From a virus, in the IMG/VR virus record IMGVR_UViG_3300045996_000607, positions 22,292 to 86,291 of that record: DNA of 64,000 nt. One strand, given 5' to 3'. This document shows, piece after piece, positions 14,591-23,880 of this stretch (within the stretch, counting starts at the first letter, position 1; each line of letters starts with the position of its first letter). A program made the translations under genes and the position numbers. The notes beneath the pieces were generated by a model. That model saw only the letters and a list, made by a program, of their open reading frames with translations, ran no database searches and had not been told where the DNA came from.

Positions 14591-15860
14591 GGTCTTCGAA
14601 CCGCTTCTCGCCGATGCGCGGGACAAGGCGGCATACGGGGGCCGCGGCTCAGGGAAGTCGCATTTCTTCGGCGGGCTAATGGTTGAGGACTGCCTTGCCG
14701 AGCCCGGACAGGCAGCGGGCGAGGGCCTGAGGTGTGTTTGTATCCGCGAGGTGCAGAAGGATCTGGCGCAGTCGAGCAAGGCGCTGATCGAGCAGAAATT
14801 GAGCGACTTCAGGCTGACCCAAGCGGATGGGTTCAAGGTGTTCCGGGACGTGATCACCACCCCGGGTGATGGCATTATCATCTTCAAGGGCATGCAGGAC
14901 TACACCGCTGACAGCATCAAGTCGCTGGAAGGGTTCAAGCGGGCATGGTGGGAAGAGGCCCAAGGCGCCACGCAGCATTCGATCAACCTGCTTCGCCCGA
15001 CCATTCGTGCGCCTGGCTCCCAGCGGTGGTGGAGCTGGAACCCGCGACGGCCGATTGATCCCGTCGACCAGATGTTTCGCGGTGCGGAGAAACCAACCGG
15101 CGCCGTCGTGGTGCAGGCGAACTGGCGGGACAATCCGTGGTTCACCTCGGAGCTTGAGCAGGAGCGCGTTGATGGTCTCCGGATGCAGCCCGACCAGTAC
15201 GGGCACATCTGGGACGGCGAGTACGTGACGGTTGTGGAAGGCGCATACTTCGCCAAGGAACTGAATGCAGCGAAGGCCGCAGGCCGGATTGCCAACGTCG
15301 CGCCGGACCCGCTGATGACCTACCGCGCGTTTTGGGACATCGGCGGCACGGGCGCACGGGCCGATTCCTGCTCGATCTGGATAGCCCAGTATGTGGGCCG
15401 CGAGATCCGCGTGCTGGATTATTACGAAGCGCAGGGACAGCCACTTGCTACCCACGTTCAGTGGTTGCGCGAGGAAGGCTATGGTAAGGCCCTTTGTGTG
15501 TTGCCGCACGATGGTGAGACTAACGATCGGGTCCACGATGTCAGCTTCGAAAGCGCATTGAAGGCTGCCGGGTTTGATGTCGTCGTAATACCCAATCAGG
15601 GCAAGGGCGCGGCCAAGATGCGGGTTGAATCGGCACGCAGGCTATTCCCGTCGATCTGGTTCAACAGGGCAACCACCGAGGGCGGCCGACAGGCGCTTGG
15701 CTGGTATCACGAGAAGAAGGACGAGGCGCGCAACATCGGCCTCGGCCCGGAGCACGACTGGTCCAGCCACGGGGCTGATGCCTTCGGCCTGATGTGCGTC
15801 GCCTATGAGGCGCCGAAGCAGGCACAGACAATCAATTACGAGAAGAGGGGCATCGCATGA
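14556..15860 (+). CDS. terL: Large terminase subunit of phage A
   Basis: PBSX/Terminase_3-type ATPase-nuclease, about 434 aa. Walker A is GGRGSGKS, Walker B lies in RAWWEEAQ, and the nuclease part has FWDIGG and HDWSSHGADAFG with the acidic metal ligands. No ATG fits; TTG 14556 gives the family length and overlaps the small-subunit gene, but the start is uncertain. It cuts and pumps DNA into the prohead. The phage B enzyme (58920-60191) is homologous. Confidence 0.9.
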   Translation: MSGRTLSIPTAEVFEPLLADARDKAAYGGRGSGKSHFFGGLMVEDCLAEPGQAAGEGLRCVCIREVQKDLAQSSKALIEQKLSDFRLTQADGFKVFRDVITTPGDGIIIFKGMQDYTADSIKSLEGFKRAWWEEAQGATQHSINLLRPTIRAPGSQRWWSWNPRRPIDPVDQMFRGAEKPTGAVVVQANWRDNPWFTSELEQERVDGLRMQPDQYGHIWDGEYVTVVEGAYFAKELNAAKAAGRIANVAPDPLMTYRAFWDIGGTGARADSCSIWIAQYVGREIRVLDYYEAQGQPLATHVQWLREEGYGKALCVLPHDGETNDRVHDVSFESALKAAGFDVVVIPNQGKGAAKMRVESARRLFPSIWFNRATTEGGRQALGWYHEKKDEARNIGLGPEHDWSSHGADAFGLMCVAYEAPKQAQTINYEKRGIA

Positions 15861-17941
15861 GGGAGGACGCCCCCGATCTGCTCGCATACCTGCAGTCCGA
15901 GGCCGAGCGCGCCAAGGATACATCGCTGGACGATCAGCGGGCCGTCGCCCTCGATTATTACAACGGCGAGCTATTCGGTGATGAGCTTGAGGGGCGCTCG
16001 CAGCTGGTGACGCGCGATGTTGCCGAAGTGGTCGACCAGCAGGTTATCGAAGTCCTGCGCACGATGGTGTCCGGCGATCATGTCGTTGAGTTCGACGGCG
16101 AAGGCGAAGATGGCGAGGACTTCGGCCAGCACGCGACAGAGGCGGTCCAATACCAGTTCATGCGCAAGCAGAACGGCTATCGGGTGCTTCACGACAGCCT
16201 GAAGGCAGGCCTGCTCGAGAAGACCGGGATCGTAAAGAGCTGGGTGCAGCGCAAGTTCAAGATCGAGACGGGCGAAGTGCCGATCGACATGCTGCTCGAG
16301 GTGCAGGCCAACCCGGAGTTTGGGGAGGTGCTGGCCGCCGAACCAATCGATGAGCTGGACGAGTTCGAAGGGCTGTGGAAGGTCCGTGTCCGCGTTGAGC
16401 AGCCGCCGCAGTTTCGCGATATGGCCGTTCCGAACGAGGAGTTCCGGATTGCGCCGGATGCGCGGTCACTCGATGATGCTGCCTACATTGCCCATGTGAC
16501 GGAAAAGAGCCTGTCCGAACTGATCGAGATGGGCTTCCCGATTGACAAGGTGAATGAGCTGTGGGGCGACAACCCCTCCTCTACCACTCTTGCAAACGCT
16601 CGCGATGCCGGCGCTACGAGCCGTGAGGTAGCGCGGCCCGGCAACCAGCGCCGCCTGTGGCTCTATGAAGAATATGTCCGCTACGATGCCAATGGCGACG
16701 GCTACGATGAGTTGCTGTGCGTGCATCGCATCGGCACGACGATCCTTTCGGTCGAGGAAGTAGAGGAGCAGCCATTCTCGGGATGGACCCCCTTCCCGAT
16801 GCAGCACCGGTTCATTGGCCAGTCATCTGCCGACAAGACCATGGACATCCAGCGCACGCGATCGGTGATGTTGCGCCAGGCGATGGACAATCTGTACCTG
16901 TCCAACTCGCCGCGGGTAGCTGTCGATGAAGTGGGCATGACGGCGGATACGATAAGCGACCTCCTGACCGTCCGTCCCGGCGCGCTGGTGCGCTACAAGG
17001 GTGGTCAGGCGCCCGTACCCTTTGCGGTTCCGTTCGTTGCCGGCCACGCCTTTGAGGCCATGGAGATGATGACCGCCGAGCGCGAGTCCCGCACGGGCGT
17101 CACGCGGCACAATCAGGGGCTGAACCCCGACACGCTGAACAAGACGGCTTCGGGCATGGCGATGCTGCAGCAGGCCGGCGATCAGGTGGGCGAATATGTC
17201 GCTCGCAACTTCGCGGAAGATCTGGTCGCCCCGATGTTCGCCAAGCGCTACCGGCTGATGCGCAAGTTCGGGCAACCGTTCAGCATGAAGATCGACGGTA
17301 CGCGGGTGGAGATCGACCCGCGCACATGGCCCGAAGAGATCGACATGCTGATCAACGTTGGGCTCGGCACCGGCCGCAAGGATCAGCGCCTCGCCTACCG
17401 TGTCCAGCTGCTCGACTTCCAGAAGGAGGCCTATGCTGCCGGCTCACCGCTGGTGAATGAGGACAAGATCTTCAACAATGTCCGCGGCATGATCAAGGAT
17501 GCGTCGCTGGGCAGCCCCTCCGACTATCTGGTCGACCCAGAAACGCTGAAGGACCCTGAAACCGGCGAGATGCCGCAGCGTCCTGACCCGCAGGCGGCAC
17601 AGGCGGAGGCGCAGGCAGCGATTGAGGCCCAGAAGCTGGCAGGCGAGCAAGCCGAACAGGAGCGGCAGGCGCAGATCAAGATGCGGTCGGTCGAGATTGA
17701 CGGCGAGATCCGCACCATTGGTGCGCAGGCGGACGCGGAGACCAAGCGGGCATCGGCCGAACTGGACGCACAGCTGCGCCGCGACAAGGCGGCGGAAGAG
17801 GCGCGGCTTGCTCAGGACAAGATGATATTCGAGATGGGAATGGCCGAGGAGCGGTTCGAGTTCGAGAAGACCTTGAAGCAGGCACCGCAAGAGGGTTCGG
17901 GCGTTAACGGCTTCAGGCCGGGCGGAGATCTCGCGCAATGA
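15857..17941 (+). CDS. Portal protein of phage A (P22-like family)
   Basis: 694 aa. Conserved segments include the N-terminal ALDYYNGELFGDEL, SRDV-type TRDVAEVVDQQV, IGQSSADKTMDIQRTRSVML, TGVTRHNQGLNPDTLNKT and a long Gln/Glu/Ala-rich C-terminal helix (about 575-680). It forms the DNA-entry ring at a capsid vertex. Related to, but far from, the 625-aa phage B portal at 61058-62935. ATGA overlaps with both neighbours. Confidence 0.9.
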   Translation: MREDAPDLLAYLQSEAERAKDTSLDDQRAVALDYYNGELFGDELEGRSQLVTRDVAEVVDQQVIEVLRTMVSGDHVVEFDGEGEDGEDFGQHATEAVQYQFMRKQNGYRVLHDSLKAGLLEKTGIVKSWVQRKFKIETGEVPIDMLLEVQANPEFGEVLAAEPIDELDEFEGLWKVRVRVEQPPQFRDMAVPNEEFRIAPDARSLDDAAYIAHVTEKSLSELIEMGFPIDKVNELWGDNPSSTTLANARDAGATSREVARPGNQRRLWLYEEYVRYDANGDGYDELLCVHRIGTTILSVEEVEEQPFSGWTPFPMQHRFIGQSSADKTMDIQRTRSVMLRQAMDNLYLSNSPRVAVDEVGMTADTISDLLTVRPGALVRYKGGQAPVPFAVPFVAGHAFEAMEMMTAERESRTGVTRHNQGLNPDTLNKTASGMAMLQQAGDQVGEYVARNFAEDLVAPMFAKRYRLMRKFGQPFSMKIDGTRVEIDPRTWPEEIDMLINVGLGTGRKDQRLAYRVQLLDFQKEAYAAGSPLVNEDKIFNNVRGMIKDASLGSPSDYLVDPETLKDPETGEMPQRPDPQAAQAEAQAAIEAQKLAGEQAEQERQAQIKMRSVEIDGEIRTIGAQADAETKRASAELDAQLRRDKAAEEARLAQDKMIFEMGMAEERFEFEKTLKQAPQEGSGVNGFRPGGDLAQ

Positions 17942-18246
17942 CCGACGCTGTTGCATCTGAGCGCATCGATCGCGGTCAGCGGGCCACATCGGCGCTGCGT
18001 GAGTTCCTCGATCCGGCGTTCGATGTGGTGATTACCGACTATATGTCCCGCCTGACGCAGATTGCCGCCGAGACGCCGTGGGATACGGGTAAAATCATCA
18101 AGCTGGCGTCGGCCGCGAAGATCGCCGAGCAGGTGCGGGTGCAGATCAAGTCGCTCGTTGCTGACGGTGAGGTAGCGCTGGATGGTGTGCAGCGCGCCCG
18201 GCAGATCGAGGGCATGTCGACCGAGCGGAGGAAGTGGCTCGGGTGA
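17938..18246 (+). CDS. Hypothetical structural-operon protein, 102 aa
   Basis: Helical; resembles small phage proteins placed after portal (ALREFLDPAFDVVITDYMSRL...AKIAEQVRVQIKSLVADG). Probably a head-assembly accessory. It also has some likeness in pattern to 23454-23702. Confidence 0.6.
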   Translation: MTDAVASERIDRGQRATSALREFLDPAFDVVITDYMSRLTQIAAETPWDTGKIIKLASAAKIAEQVRVQIKSLVADGEVALDGVQRARQIEGMSTERRKWLG

Positions 18247-18437
18247 CCATCCGCGAGGACATCTCCGACGCGGGGCTGATGCTGTTCGATGGCCAGCCGA
18301 CTGATGGGCAATCAGGCAAGAGCTTGATCCTCACGGACGGCAAGCACTTCGAGATTGTCGAGTTCGATCCTGACAGGGAAAATGAGGAAGCGGTGCTGGC
18401 CGACATGCTGGCGCGGTTCCGGCAACAGCTGAACTAG
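18243..18437 (+). CDS. Hypothetical 64-aa protein
   Basis: GTG 18243 overlaps the upstream stop as GTGA. Acidic, small alpha/beta protein with no known family. Followed by a terminator. Confidence 0.6.
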   Translation: MTIREDISDAGLMLFDGQPTDGQSGKSLILTDGKHFEIVEFDPDRENEEAVLADMLARFRQQLN

Positions 18438-18462
18438 ATTCCCGCACCAGCGGGTGACGCAA

Positions 18463-18485
18463 GGGCTGCTTCTGCGGCCCTTTTT
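18463..18485 (+). terminator. Terminator inside the late operon, before the scaffold gene
   Basis: GGGCTGC-TTCT-GCGGCCC stem with one G.U pair, followed by TTTTT. It lies between the 64-aa gene and the scaffold GTG at 18502, so it must be read through or escaped in late infection. Confidence 0.75.
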
Positions 18486-18501
18486 CTTTGGAGCAACACA
18501 G

Positions 18502-19443
18502 GTGACCCAGCTTGCAGAAGCAGTCGCCGACGCTCCCGTTCTCGATGATGCGAACGGTGCGACGGCTGATCAGACGAACGCGCCCCTCGATCCCGCATCG
18601 ATGTATCCCGAGGATGCGAAGGAACCAGATGCCGGTGATGAGCCGGAGCAGTCGGACGATGAGCCCGTCGATGACGACCAGACCGACGAAGTGGACGAAC
18701 CGGAAGCGGCCATTGATCCACCCGTTAGCTGGGACAAGGAAGCCAAGGCGAAGTTCGCCCAGCTACCTCCTGACATGCAGGCCTTTCTCGCGGAGCAGGA
18801 CGCCCACCGCAATCGGCAGGTCACCGATGTCACCACCCGCGCAGCGGAGGCCCAGAGGCAGGCGCAAGCCGAACTTCAGGCCAATGTCGCGGAGAGTCAG
18901 CAGTACTACGCCCAGCAAGTTGAGTTGGTCGCACAGCAGTTCCTGCCGCCTGAGCCGAACCCGGCCCAGTTTCAGGACATGCAAAGCTACCTGTACGCCA
19001 AGGACCAGTATGGGCAGGCGCTCGCCCAGCATCAGCAACTGATGCAGCACGCCAGCCAGATCCGTTCACAGGCGGAGCAGCAGCTTCAGCAGCAGCAAAT
19101 CCAGATGCTCCAGCAGGATGCAAAGCGCGTCTCGATCGAGCTGCCAGAGCTGAACGACCAGACCCAATACCAGCAGCTGGTACAGGACCTGACGCCGATC
19201 GCCAAAGAGCTTGGCTACGACGACGAACGCATTGCCCAGGCATGGCCTTCCGACATCCTCGCGATGAAGCGGGTGAAGGGCTGGAAGGACAAGGCCAGCA
19301 AGTGGGACTCGCTCCAGGCTCGCAAGATGGAAGGCGTTCGCTCGGCGAAAGCCCTTCCGAAAGTGTCCGCGCCCGGCGCCGCGGGGACAGCAGCGAGAGC
19401 CGCACCAGTCCCCATCGCCAGGCAGCTTTACCCGAACGACTAA
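18502..19443 (+). CDS. Scaffolding protein 1 of phage A
   Basis: 313 aa from GTG 18502 (TTGGAG upstream); an ATG-open frame upstream runs through the terminator. A strongly acidic N-terminus is followed by a Gln/Ala-rich coiled coil (about 115-230) and a basic C-terminus, the usual layout of internal scaffolds whose basic tail binds the capsid protein. It directly precedes capsid protein 1. Confidence 0.8.
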   Translation: MTQLAEAVADAPVLDDANGATADQTNAPLDPASMYPEDAKEPDAGDEPEQSDDEPVDDDQTDEVDEPEAAIDPPVSWDKEAKAKFAQLPPDMQAFLAEQDAHRNRQVTDVTTRAAEAQRQAQAELQANVAESQQYYAQQVELVAQQFLPPEPNPAQFQDMQSYLYAKDQYGQALAQHQQLMQHASQIRSQAEQQLQQQQIQMLQQDAKRVSIELPELNDQTQYQQLVQDLTPIAKELGYDDERIAQAWPSDILAMKRVKGWKDKASKWDSLQARKMEGVRSAKALPKVSAPGAAGTAARAAPVPIARQLYPND

Positions 19444-19455
19444 CAGGAGGCCGCA

Positions 19456-20487
19456 ATGGCGACCATTGGCAATTCCTTTCTGGGAATCATCGACCACTAC
19501 AAGCGGGTAGACCGCAACGGCAACATCATGCCGATCATCGAGGCGCTGCATCAGCTCAATCCGCTCATGCAGGACGCCCACGTCATCGAGGCGAATAACG
19601 GCTCGAGCCACCGTTCCACGATCCGCACGGGGCTTGGTTCCGTTGCGTGGGGCAAGCTCTATCAGGGCATCCTGCAGAGCAAGTCGACCACCCAGCAGGT
19701 GGAAGACACGACCGGCTTTGTCGAGCGCTTGTCGACCATCGACACCCGCTTCCTGAAGCTGGTGAAGGACCCCGCCGGCGAGCGCATGGCGGAAGCCAAC
19801 GCGGCGCTGGAAGCCATCTCGCAGGATGTGCAGTCCAACTTCTTCTACGCGGACTCGAACATCACGCCTGAGCGCTTCAAGGGCCTGGCTGCACGCTACA
19901 ACGCGATTGCGGCGGGCGGTGCAGCCGCTGCCCAGATCGTGGACGGCGGCGGTGTCGGCTCTGACAACACGTCCGTCTGGCTCGTGGGCTGGGGCGCTCC
20001 CGGCACGTCGCTGATCTACCCCGAGGGTACGACCGGCGGCATCCAGCGCGAAGACAAGGGCGAGCAGCGCACGCTCGATGACAACGGCATGCCGTACTTC
20101 GTGAAGGAGGAATATTTCTCCCAGCACGTCGGCGTGAAAGTCGGCGACTGGCGCTACAACGTCCGCATCGCCAACATCGACGTGTCCAACATGCTCGCCG
20201 GCACGGTCGACGTGTATGCGTTGCTGCGGCAGGCCTATTACAAGGCCCATGAGCGCCGCAACACGCGGATGCAGAACGGTGGCATGGTGCAGGGCGTCAA
20301 GCCCGTCATCTACGCAAACCGCGACTTCTTGCAGGCGCTCGATGCGCAGGCGACTAACGACGGGGCGAGCGACAACTTCGTTCGCATGACCCCGGACGAG
20401 ATCGCCGGCAAGGAAATCCCGACCTACCGCGGCATCCCGATCCGCGAGACGGACGCCCTGATCAACGCGGAAGCCCGCGTGGTCTGA
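19456..20487 (+). CDS. Major capsid protein 1 (BPP-1 / Gp7 type)
   Basis: 343 aa behind a strong AGGAGG site. Family features: HRSTIRTGLGSVAWGKL near residue 55, the VEDTTGFVE segment, SNFFYADSNITPERFKGLAARYN in the middle, and a C-terminal YRGIPIRETDALI strand. These match the Gp7-like HK97-fold capsid proteins of Bordetella BPP-1-type podoviruses. Scaffold 1 is upstream and the Bbp16-type cement downstream, a complete head module. Confidence 0.85.
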   Translation: MATIGNSFLGIIDHYKRVDRNGNIMPIIEALHQLNPLMQDAHVIEANNGSSHRSTIRTGLGSVAWGKLYQGILQSKSTTQQVEDTTGFVERLSTIDTRFLKLVKDPAGERMAEANAALEAISQDVQSNFFYADSNITPERFKGLAARYNAIAAGGAAAAQIVDGGGVGSDNTSVWLVGWGAPGTSLIYPEGTTGGIQREDKGEQRTLDDNGMPYFVKEEYFSQHVGVKVGDWRYNVRIANIDVSNMLAGTVDVYALLRQAYYKAHERRNTRMQNGGMVQGVKPVIYANRDFLQALDAQATNDGASDNFVRMTPDEIAGKEIPTYRGIPIRETDALINAEARVV

Positions 20488-20511
20488 TCCGGAAAACAGG
20501 AGAATATCGAC

Positions 20512-20943
20512 ATGATTATGGATCGCACGGGCCTGTTTTCCGAGAACCAGGCCGTCACCGCAACCGCCGTATCCACCAATATCATCGATCTTGGTGCGAC
20601 CGGCACTCCCTACGGCTCGTCGTCGGCTCTCGCCCGCGACATCGGCAAGGGTGAAGACGTTCCGCTTTACTGCGGCGTCACCGCTTCGTTCAACAACCTG
20701 ACTTCGCTGACCATCTCGATCGAGACGGACGACAACGCCGGGTTCGCGAGCGCCACCACCGTCTGGACCTCGCCGGCATACACGCTGGCCCAGCTGGCAA
20801 CGGGCGCGCGCTACCTGCTCCCGGATCATCTGCCGGTGGGCGTGAACGAGCGCTACGTCCGGCTTCGGTACACCGTCGCCGGCACCGCCCCCACCTTGGG
20901 CACCATCACGGCCGGCGTCGTGATGTCGCGCCAGTCCAACTAA
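20512..20943 (+). CDS. Bbp16-family capsid cement protein
   Basis: 143 aa, AGGAG site before the ATG. The start (MIMDRTGLFSENQAVTATAV, then STNIIDLG) is the family signature; the rest is beta-rich (YVRLRYTVAGTAP). Trimers of this family bind the outside of Gp7-type capsids and stiffen them, fitting its place right after capsid protein 1. Confidence 0.8.
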   Translation: MIMDRTGLFSENQAVTATAVSTNIIDLGATGTPYGSSSALARDIGKGEDVPLYCGVTASFNNLTSLTISIETDDNAGFASATTVWTSPAYTLAQLATGARYLLPDHLPVGVNERYVRLRYTVAGTAPTLGTITAGVVMSRQSN

Positions 20944-20955
20944 GGAGTGAATGAC

Positions 20956-21258
20956 ATGGCAAAGCAGCCAAAGACCTATGTCGCTCCGCACGCGGTCTAC
21001 ACCGGGGGCAAGATGTATGCTCCCGGGGAGCCGTTTGTGACTGCCGATACCCCGGGCGAGCAGTGGGAGACGGTCACCAAGGGCGAGGCAGCCGCAGCGG
21101 AGGCCGCGCAGAAGGGCCCGCCCAACGACGTGCCGCTCGACTCCCTCTCGGGTGCTGCTCTTCAGGCCTATGCGGCCACGAAGAACATTAATCCGAAGGG
21201 TCTCAGCGACAAGGAACTTCGCACGGCGATTGCCGCAGCGGACGAACCCGCCCTCTGA
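20956..21258 (+). CDS. Small protein with HeH/SAP-like C-terminus, 100 aa
   Basis: ATG 20956 has AGGAG 8 nt upstream. A beta-rich N-terminus (TYVAPHAVYTGGKMYAPGEP) and a C-terminal helix-extended loop-helix (SGAALQAYAATKNINPKGLSD region) as seen in many small head proteins after capsid genes. Role not known. Confidence 0.6.
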   Translation: MAKQPKTYVAPHAVYTGGKMYAPGEPFVTADTPGEQWETVTKGEAAAAEAAQKGPPNDVPLDSLSGAALQAYAATKNINPKGLSDKELRTAIAAADEPAL

Positions 21259-21267
21259 GGCAATACC

Positions 21268-21297
21268 GGGGCGACCCGTCAGGGCCGCCCCACCTTT
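21268..21297 (+). terminator. Terminator after head module 1
   Basis: GGGGCG...CGCCCC hairpin with inner ACCC/GGGC pairing and a TTTT run. It closes the scaffold-capsid-cement group. Confidence 0.6.
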
Positions 21298-21325
21298 TCC
21301 CGAGCAGCCGAGAGGATCGCGCCTG

Positions 21326-23374
21326 ATGAATGTGCCCGATCTGCGCGCTGCTGTGTCTGTAAATGGCGGAACCCCCACCCGCTATGATATCGTCGGGCTG
21401 TTTCGTCAGCTGGTCACAGCCTATGGTGGGACACCGACGAAATGGTCCATCCGTGAACTTCTGCGGGAGGCGGTGACCGCAGCCGGCGGCACGCCGACGC
21501 AGTGGTCACAGGTTGGGCTCATGCGCGAGCTGGCGGCGGCCTTGGGGGTTGATCCGGGCGAGTATGCCGGGCGCACTCTTTCAGAGATTATCGCAGAGAC
21601 TGCGAAGGGCGGCACCCCCACGCCTACGCCCACTCCCGGCGTGGCTGCTCCGAACTATGCGACGGTCGCCAGCGCCCCGAACGTCGAAGTCTTCCCGCAC
21701 CTGACGACGTTCACCGAGAGCGGCGGGCGCGTGACCGGGTTCACCGATCAGAAGGGCCTGCCCTTCACCTCGCCCGACACAAACGGCCCCGTACTGATGA
21801 CGGATCTGCTGGGCCGCAAGTTCCTGCGCTTCACGGTGTTCACCGGCATTCAGGGAGCATGGTTGCGCAACGCCACGCTTGCGGCGCTGGACACCTATTG
21901 CGCGACATGGATGCTCGTTGGGCGCGTCCACCTTGCCTACAAGCAGGCATTCGTCAGTCACGGCAACAACGGCGCGACGCCGGCCACGAACGGATCTGCA
22001 CAGCTCGGCTGCTCGGGCGGGACCAACGTCATCCCGGGCGCCCCGATGGTCTCGGGCATGACGCCGCTGATCAACACCGCTGTCGCCAACGCTGCCAAAC
22101 TGGAGACCGGCTGCCAGCTTCAGGTCATCGGCAACGCGATCATGGCGAGCGACGGTGTGGGCGGGGCGACCACCTCGGGCACGCTGCACCACTGGCTCAA
22201 CAACGAGGTCGCAAGCCTCGCGATCAGCGGGCAACGCAATGTCGGCCGCACTGGCTTTGAAGTCGGGCGGCGGGCGAATGGCTCGGGCTCGACGTTCGAG
22301 TACGCGTATCTGGACCTCTACTACCTCGCTGGCTGGACGACGGGGCAGTTCACCAATGCGAACGTGCTGGCGCAGTCGACACTGATCGCAGGCATTCTGA
22401 CCAGCAACTGGGCGATCCCGGCGATCACCGATAGCACTATCCTCGGAGGCGATAGCCGCACCGAGCAGAACCAGACCAATGGCGTGTCCATGGCGATGAT
22501 GCTGACCGAGCCGGGTGGCGCAAATGCCCTCGCCACCAGTCACCGCGTGATCAATCTCGGCTATTCGGGCAAGGGATGGCAGACGCAGTACAACGCCACC
22601 GTCCGTCCGACCTCGCCCTATGGCTTCCTGCTGGGCGGCGGCAAGGATCGCGCGGTGTTCGGCGTCGGCCCCGGCGTGAACGACATGACTGCGGCGTCCG
22701 GCTGGCCCAAAACCAACGCAACTGCCGATCCCGGTGCCCTCACGGCTAACGATACCGTGGCGAGAGCGAACGAAGTATACGATACGGCGGGCACTCTGGA
22801 CTCGGTTTTCACCGGCTCGATCAGCGCCGCGGTCCTCACCGTCACTGCCGTGACCAGCGGCGCTATCCGCGTGGGCATGTCGCTCGATGTCAACGGAGGC
22901 ACCCTGTTCATCAACTCGCTTGGCACGGGAACGGGCGGAACTGGAACCTACAACCTGAACACTTCCGCCACGGTGGCATCGCAGACGATCACCGCGCGCC
23001 AGGGTGATGCACGTCGCACCGTGACCAACCTGCTTACGCTCGGCTGGAAGGTAGCGGTTTCGGCAGAGATCAAGAACAACGGCGCGAACGACGCCGGGAG
23101 CCCCTCACCCCTCGACACGCTGCGCGGCAAGCTCCTTGCCATGGCGGCTGATGTTCAGGCCGGCCCGGGTCAGACCTATGACGGCAAGTTCCGCGCGTTC
23201 GACAATCGCGAAATCGTGGTCGGCGGGCTGAAGATCTTCGGCACCGATGCTGTATTCAGCACCGGCTATTACACCGATGGCGTGCATCCGAACGACACGG
23301 GGCGTCCGTTCCTCGTGAGCGGCGGAACCACCCCGCAGCACGGCATCAAGGCCAACATCGAGGCGCTCGTCTGA
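21326..23374 (+). CDS. Virion SGNH/GDSL hydrolase with repeat N-terminus
   Basis: 682 aa from ATG 21326. Residues about 10-80 are three tandem 21-residue repeats (GGTPT...LLRELxxAxGG type). A Thr-Pro linker (about 96-104) leads to a lectin-like beta domain and an SGNH hydrolase with Ser377 (GGDSR), Asn452 (GVND) and Asp651/His654 (DGVHPN). A beta-rich insert (about 490-560) splits block III from block V. Likely a head- or tail-attached esterase acting on a surface glycan. The middle is almost identical to 62935-64000, but there it follows the portal gene directly. Confidence 0.8.
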   Translation: MNVPDLRAAVSVNGGTPTRYDIVGLFRQLVTAYGGTPTKWSIRELLREAVTAAGGTPTQWSQVGLMRELAAALGVDPGEYAGRTLSEIIAETAKGGTPTPTPTPGVAAPNYATVASAPNVEVFPHLTTFTESGGRVTGFTDQKGLPFTSPDTNGPVLMTDLLGRKFLRFTVFTGIQGAWLRNATLAALDTYCATWMLVGRVHLAYKQAFVSHGNNGATPATNGSAQLGCSGGTNVIPGAPMVSGMTPLINTAVANAAKLETGCQLQVIGNAIMASDGVGGATTSGTLHHWLNNEVASLAISGQRNVGRTGFEVGRRANGSGSTFEYAYLDLYYLAGWTTGQFTNANVLAQSTLIAGILTSNWAIPAITDSTILGGDSRTEQNQTNGVSMAMMLTEPGGANALATSHRVINLGYSGKGWQTQYNATVRPTSPYGFLLGGGKDRAVFGVGPGVNDMTAASGWPKTNATADPGALTANDTVARANEVYDTAGTLDSVFTGSISAAVLTVTAVTSGAIRVGMSLDVNGGTLFINSLGTGTGGTGTYNLNTSATVASQTITARQGDARRTVTNLLTLGWKVAVSAEIKNNGANDAGSPSPLDTLRGKLLAMAADVQAGPGQTYDGKFRAFDNREIVVGGLKIFGTDAVFSTGYYTDGVHPNDTGRPFLVSGGTTPQHGIKANIEALV

Positions 23375-23457
23375 TGCACTTCTATCGCTCTCCGCCCTTC
23401 ATCATCACTGAGCTCTCGCTGGTGCTGTGGGCGGGGATATTGGGACTGATGACATGA
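23374..23457 (+). CDS. Tiny membrane peptide (27 aa)
   Basis: ATG in a TGATG overlap with the hydrolase stop and ATGA overlap with the next gene. One hydrophobic stretch (ELSLVLWAGILGLM). Supported only by these overlaps. Confidence 0.4.
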   Translation: MHFYRSPPFIITELSLVLWAGILGLMT

Positions 23458-23702
23458 GCGACACCGAAGCCCGCGCAGCCGCAGCCCGTCAGCTGCTGGA
23501 CAATCCCCTGCTGGCCGAGGCGTTCGCCAACGTGCGGGCCGCAGCGATCGAGGCATGGACCGAAACGAGCGTCATCGACGCCCAGAAGCGCGAGATCGCA
23601 TGGCTGACGGTGAAGGTGGTCGACCGGATCGTCGGTGAACTCGAGAGCGTCATCGTAAACGGCAAGATCGCCGCCCGTCGGGTGCAGGCGCCAGTTCGAT
23701 AG
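23454..23702 (+). CDS. Hypothetical 82-aa structural-operon protein
   Basis: Helical (ARQLLDNPLLAEAFANVRAAAIEAWTET, then REIAWLTVKVVDRIVGEL). This pattern is common in small phage proteins beside head genes. ATGA overlap upstream, 178-bp spacer downstream. Confidence 0.6.
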   Translation: MSDTEARAAAARQLLDNPLLAEAFANVRAAAIEAWTETSVIDAQKREIAWLTVKVVDRIVGELESVIVNGKIAARRVQAPVR

Positions 23703-23880
23703 GTGTTGGCCTCTCACCAACTTGGACGTTTCCTTACTGCTCGTGGGCGTAACGTGCGGCTGACGCCGCCGGCCCGTTTCCACTCAAGCGCAGCCTGACC
23801 GCTAGGATGCAACGTCTAAGCAGACACCTCGCGAACTGAGCGCTGAGACTACCACTCTCACCCCTGAGAAGGAACCCAAA
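23703..23880 (+). other. Spacer between capsid module 1 plus hydrolase and capsid module 2
   Basis: 178 bp with no gene. A weak hairpin (GTTGG/CCAAC) sits just after the upstream stop and AAGGA lies before the next ATG. No clear promoter. It is the largest gap in the head region and may mark a module joint. Confidence 0.4.

Noticed and set aside
19066-21378. 770-codon open frame on the minus strand
   Set aside because: It lies opposite scaffold 1, capsid protein 1 and cement genes, has no family motif and exists because of GC-rich codon use.
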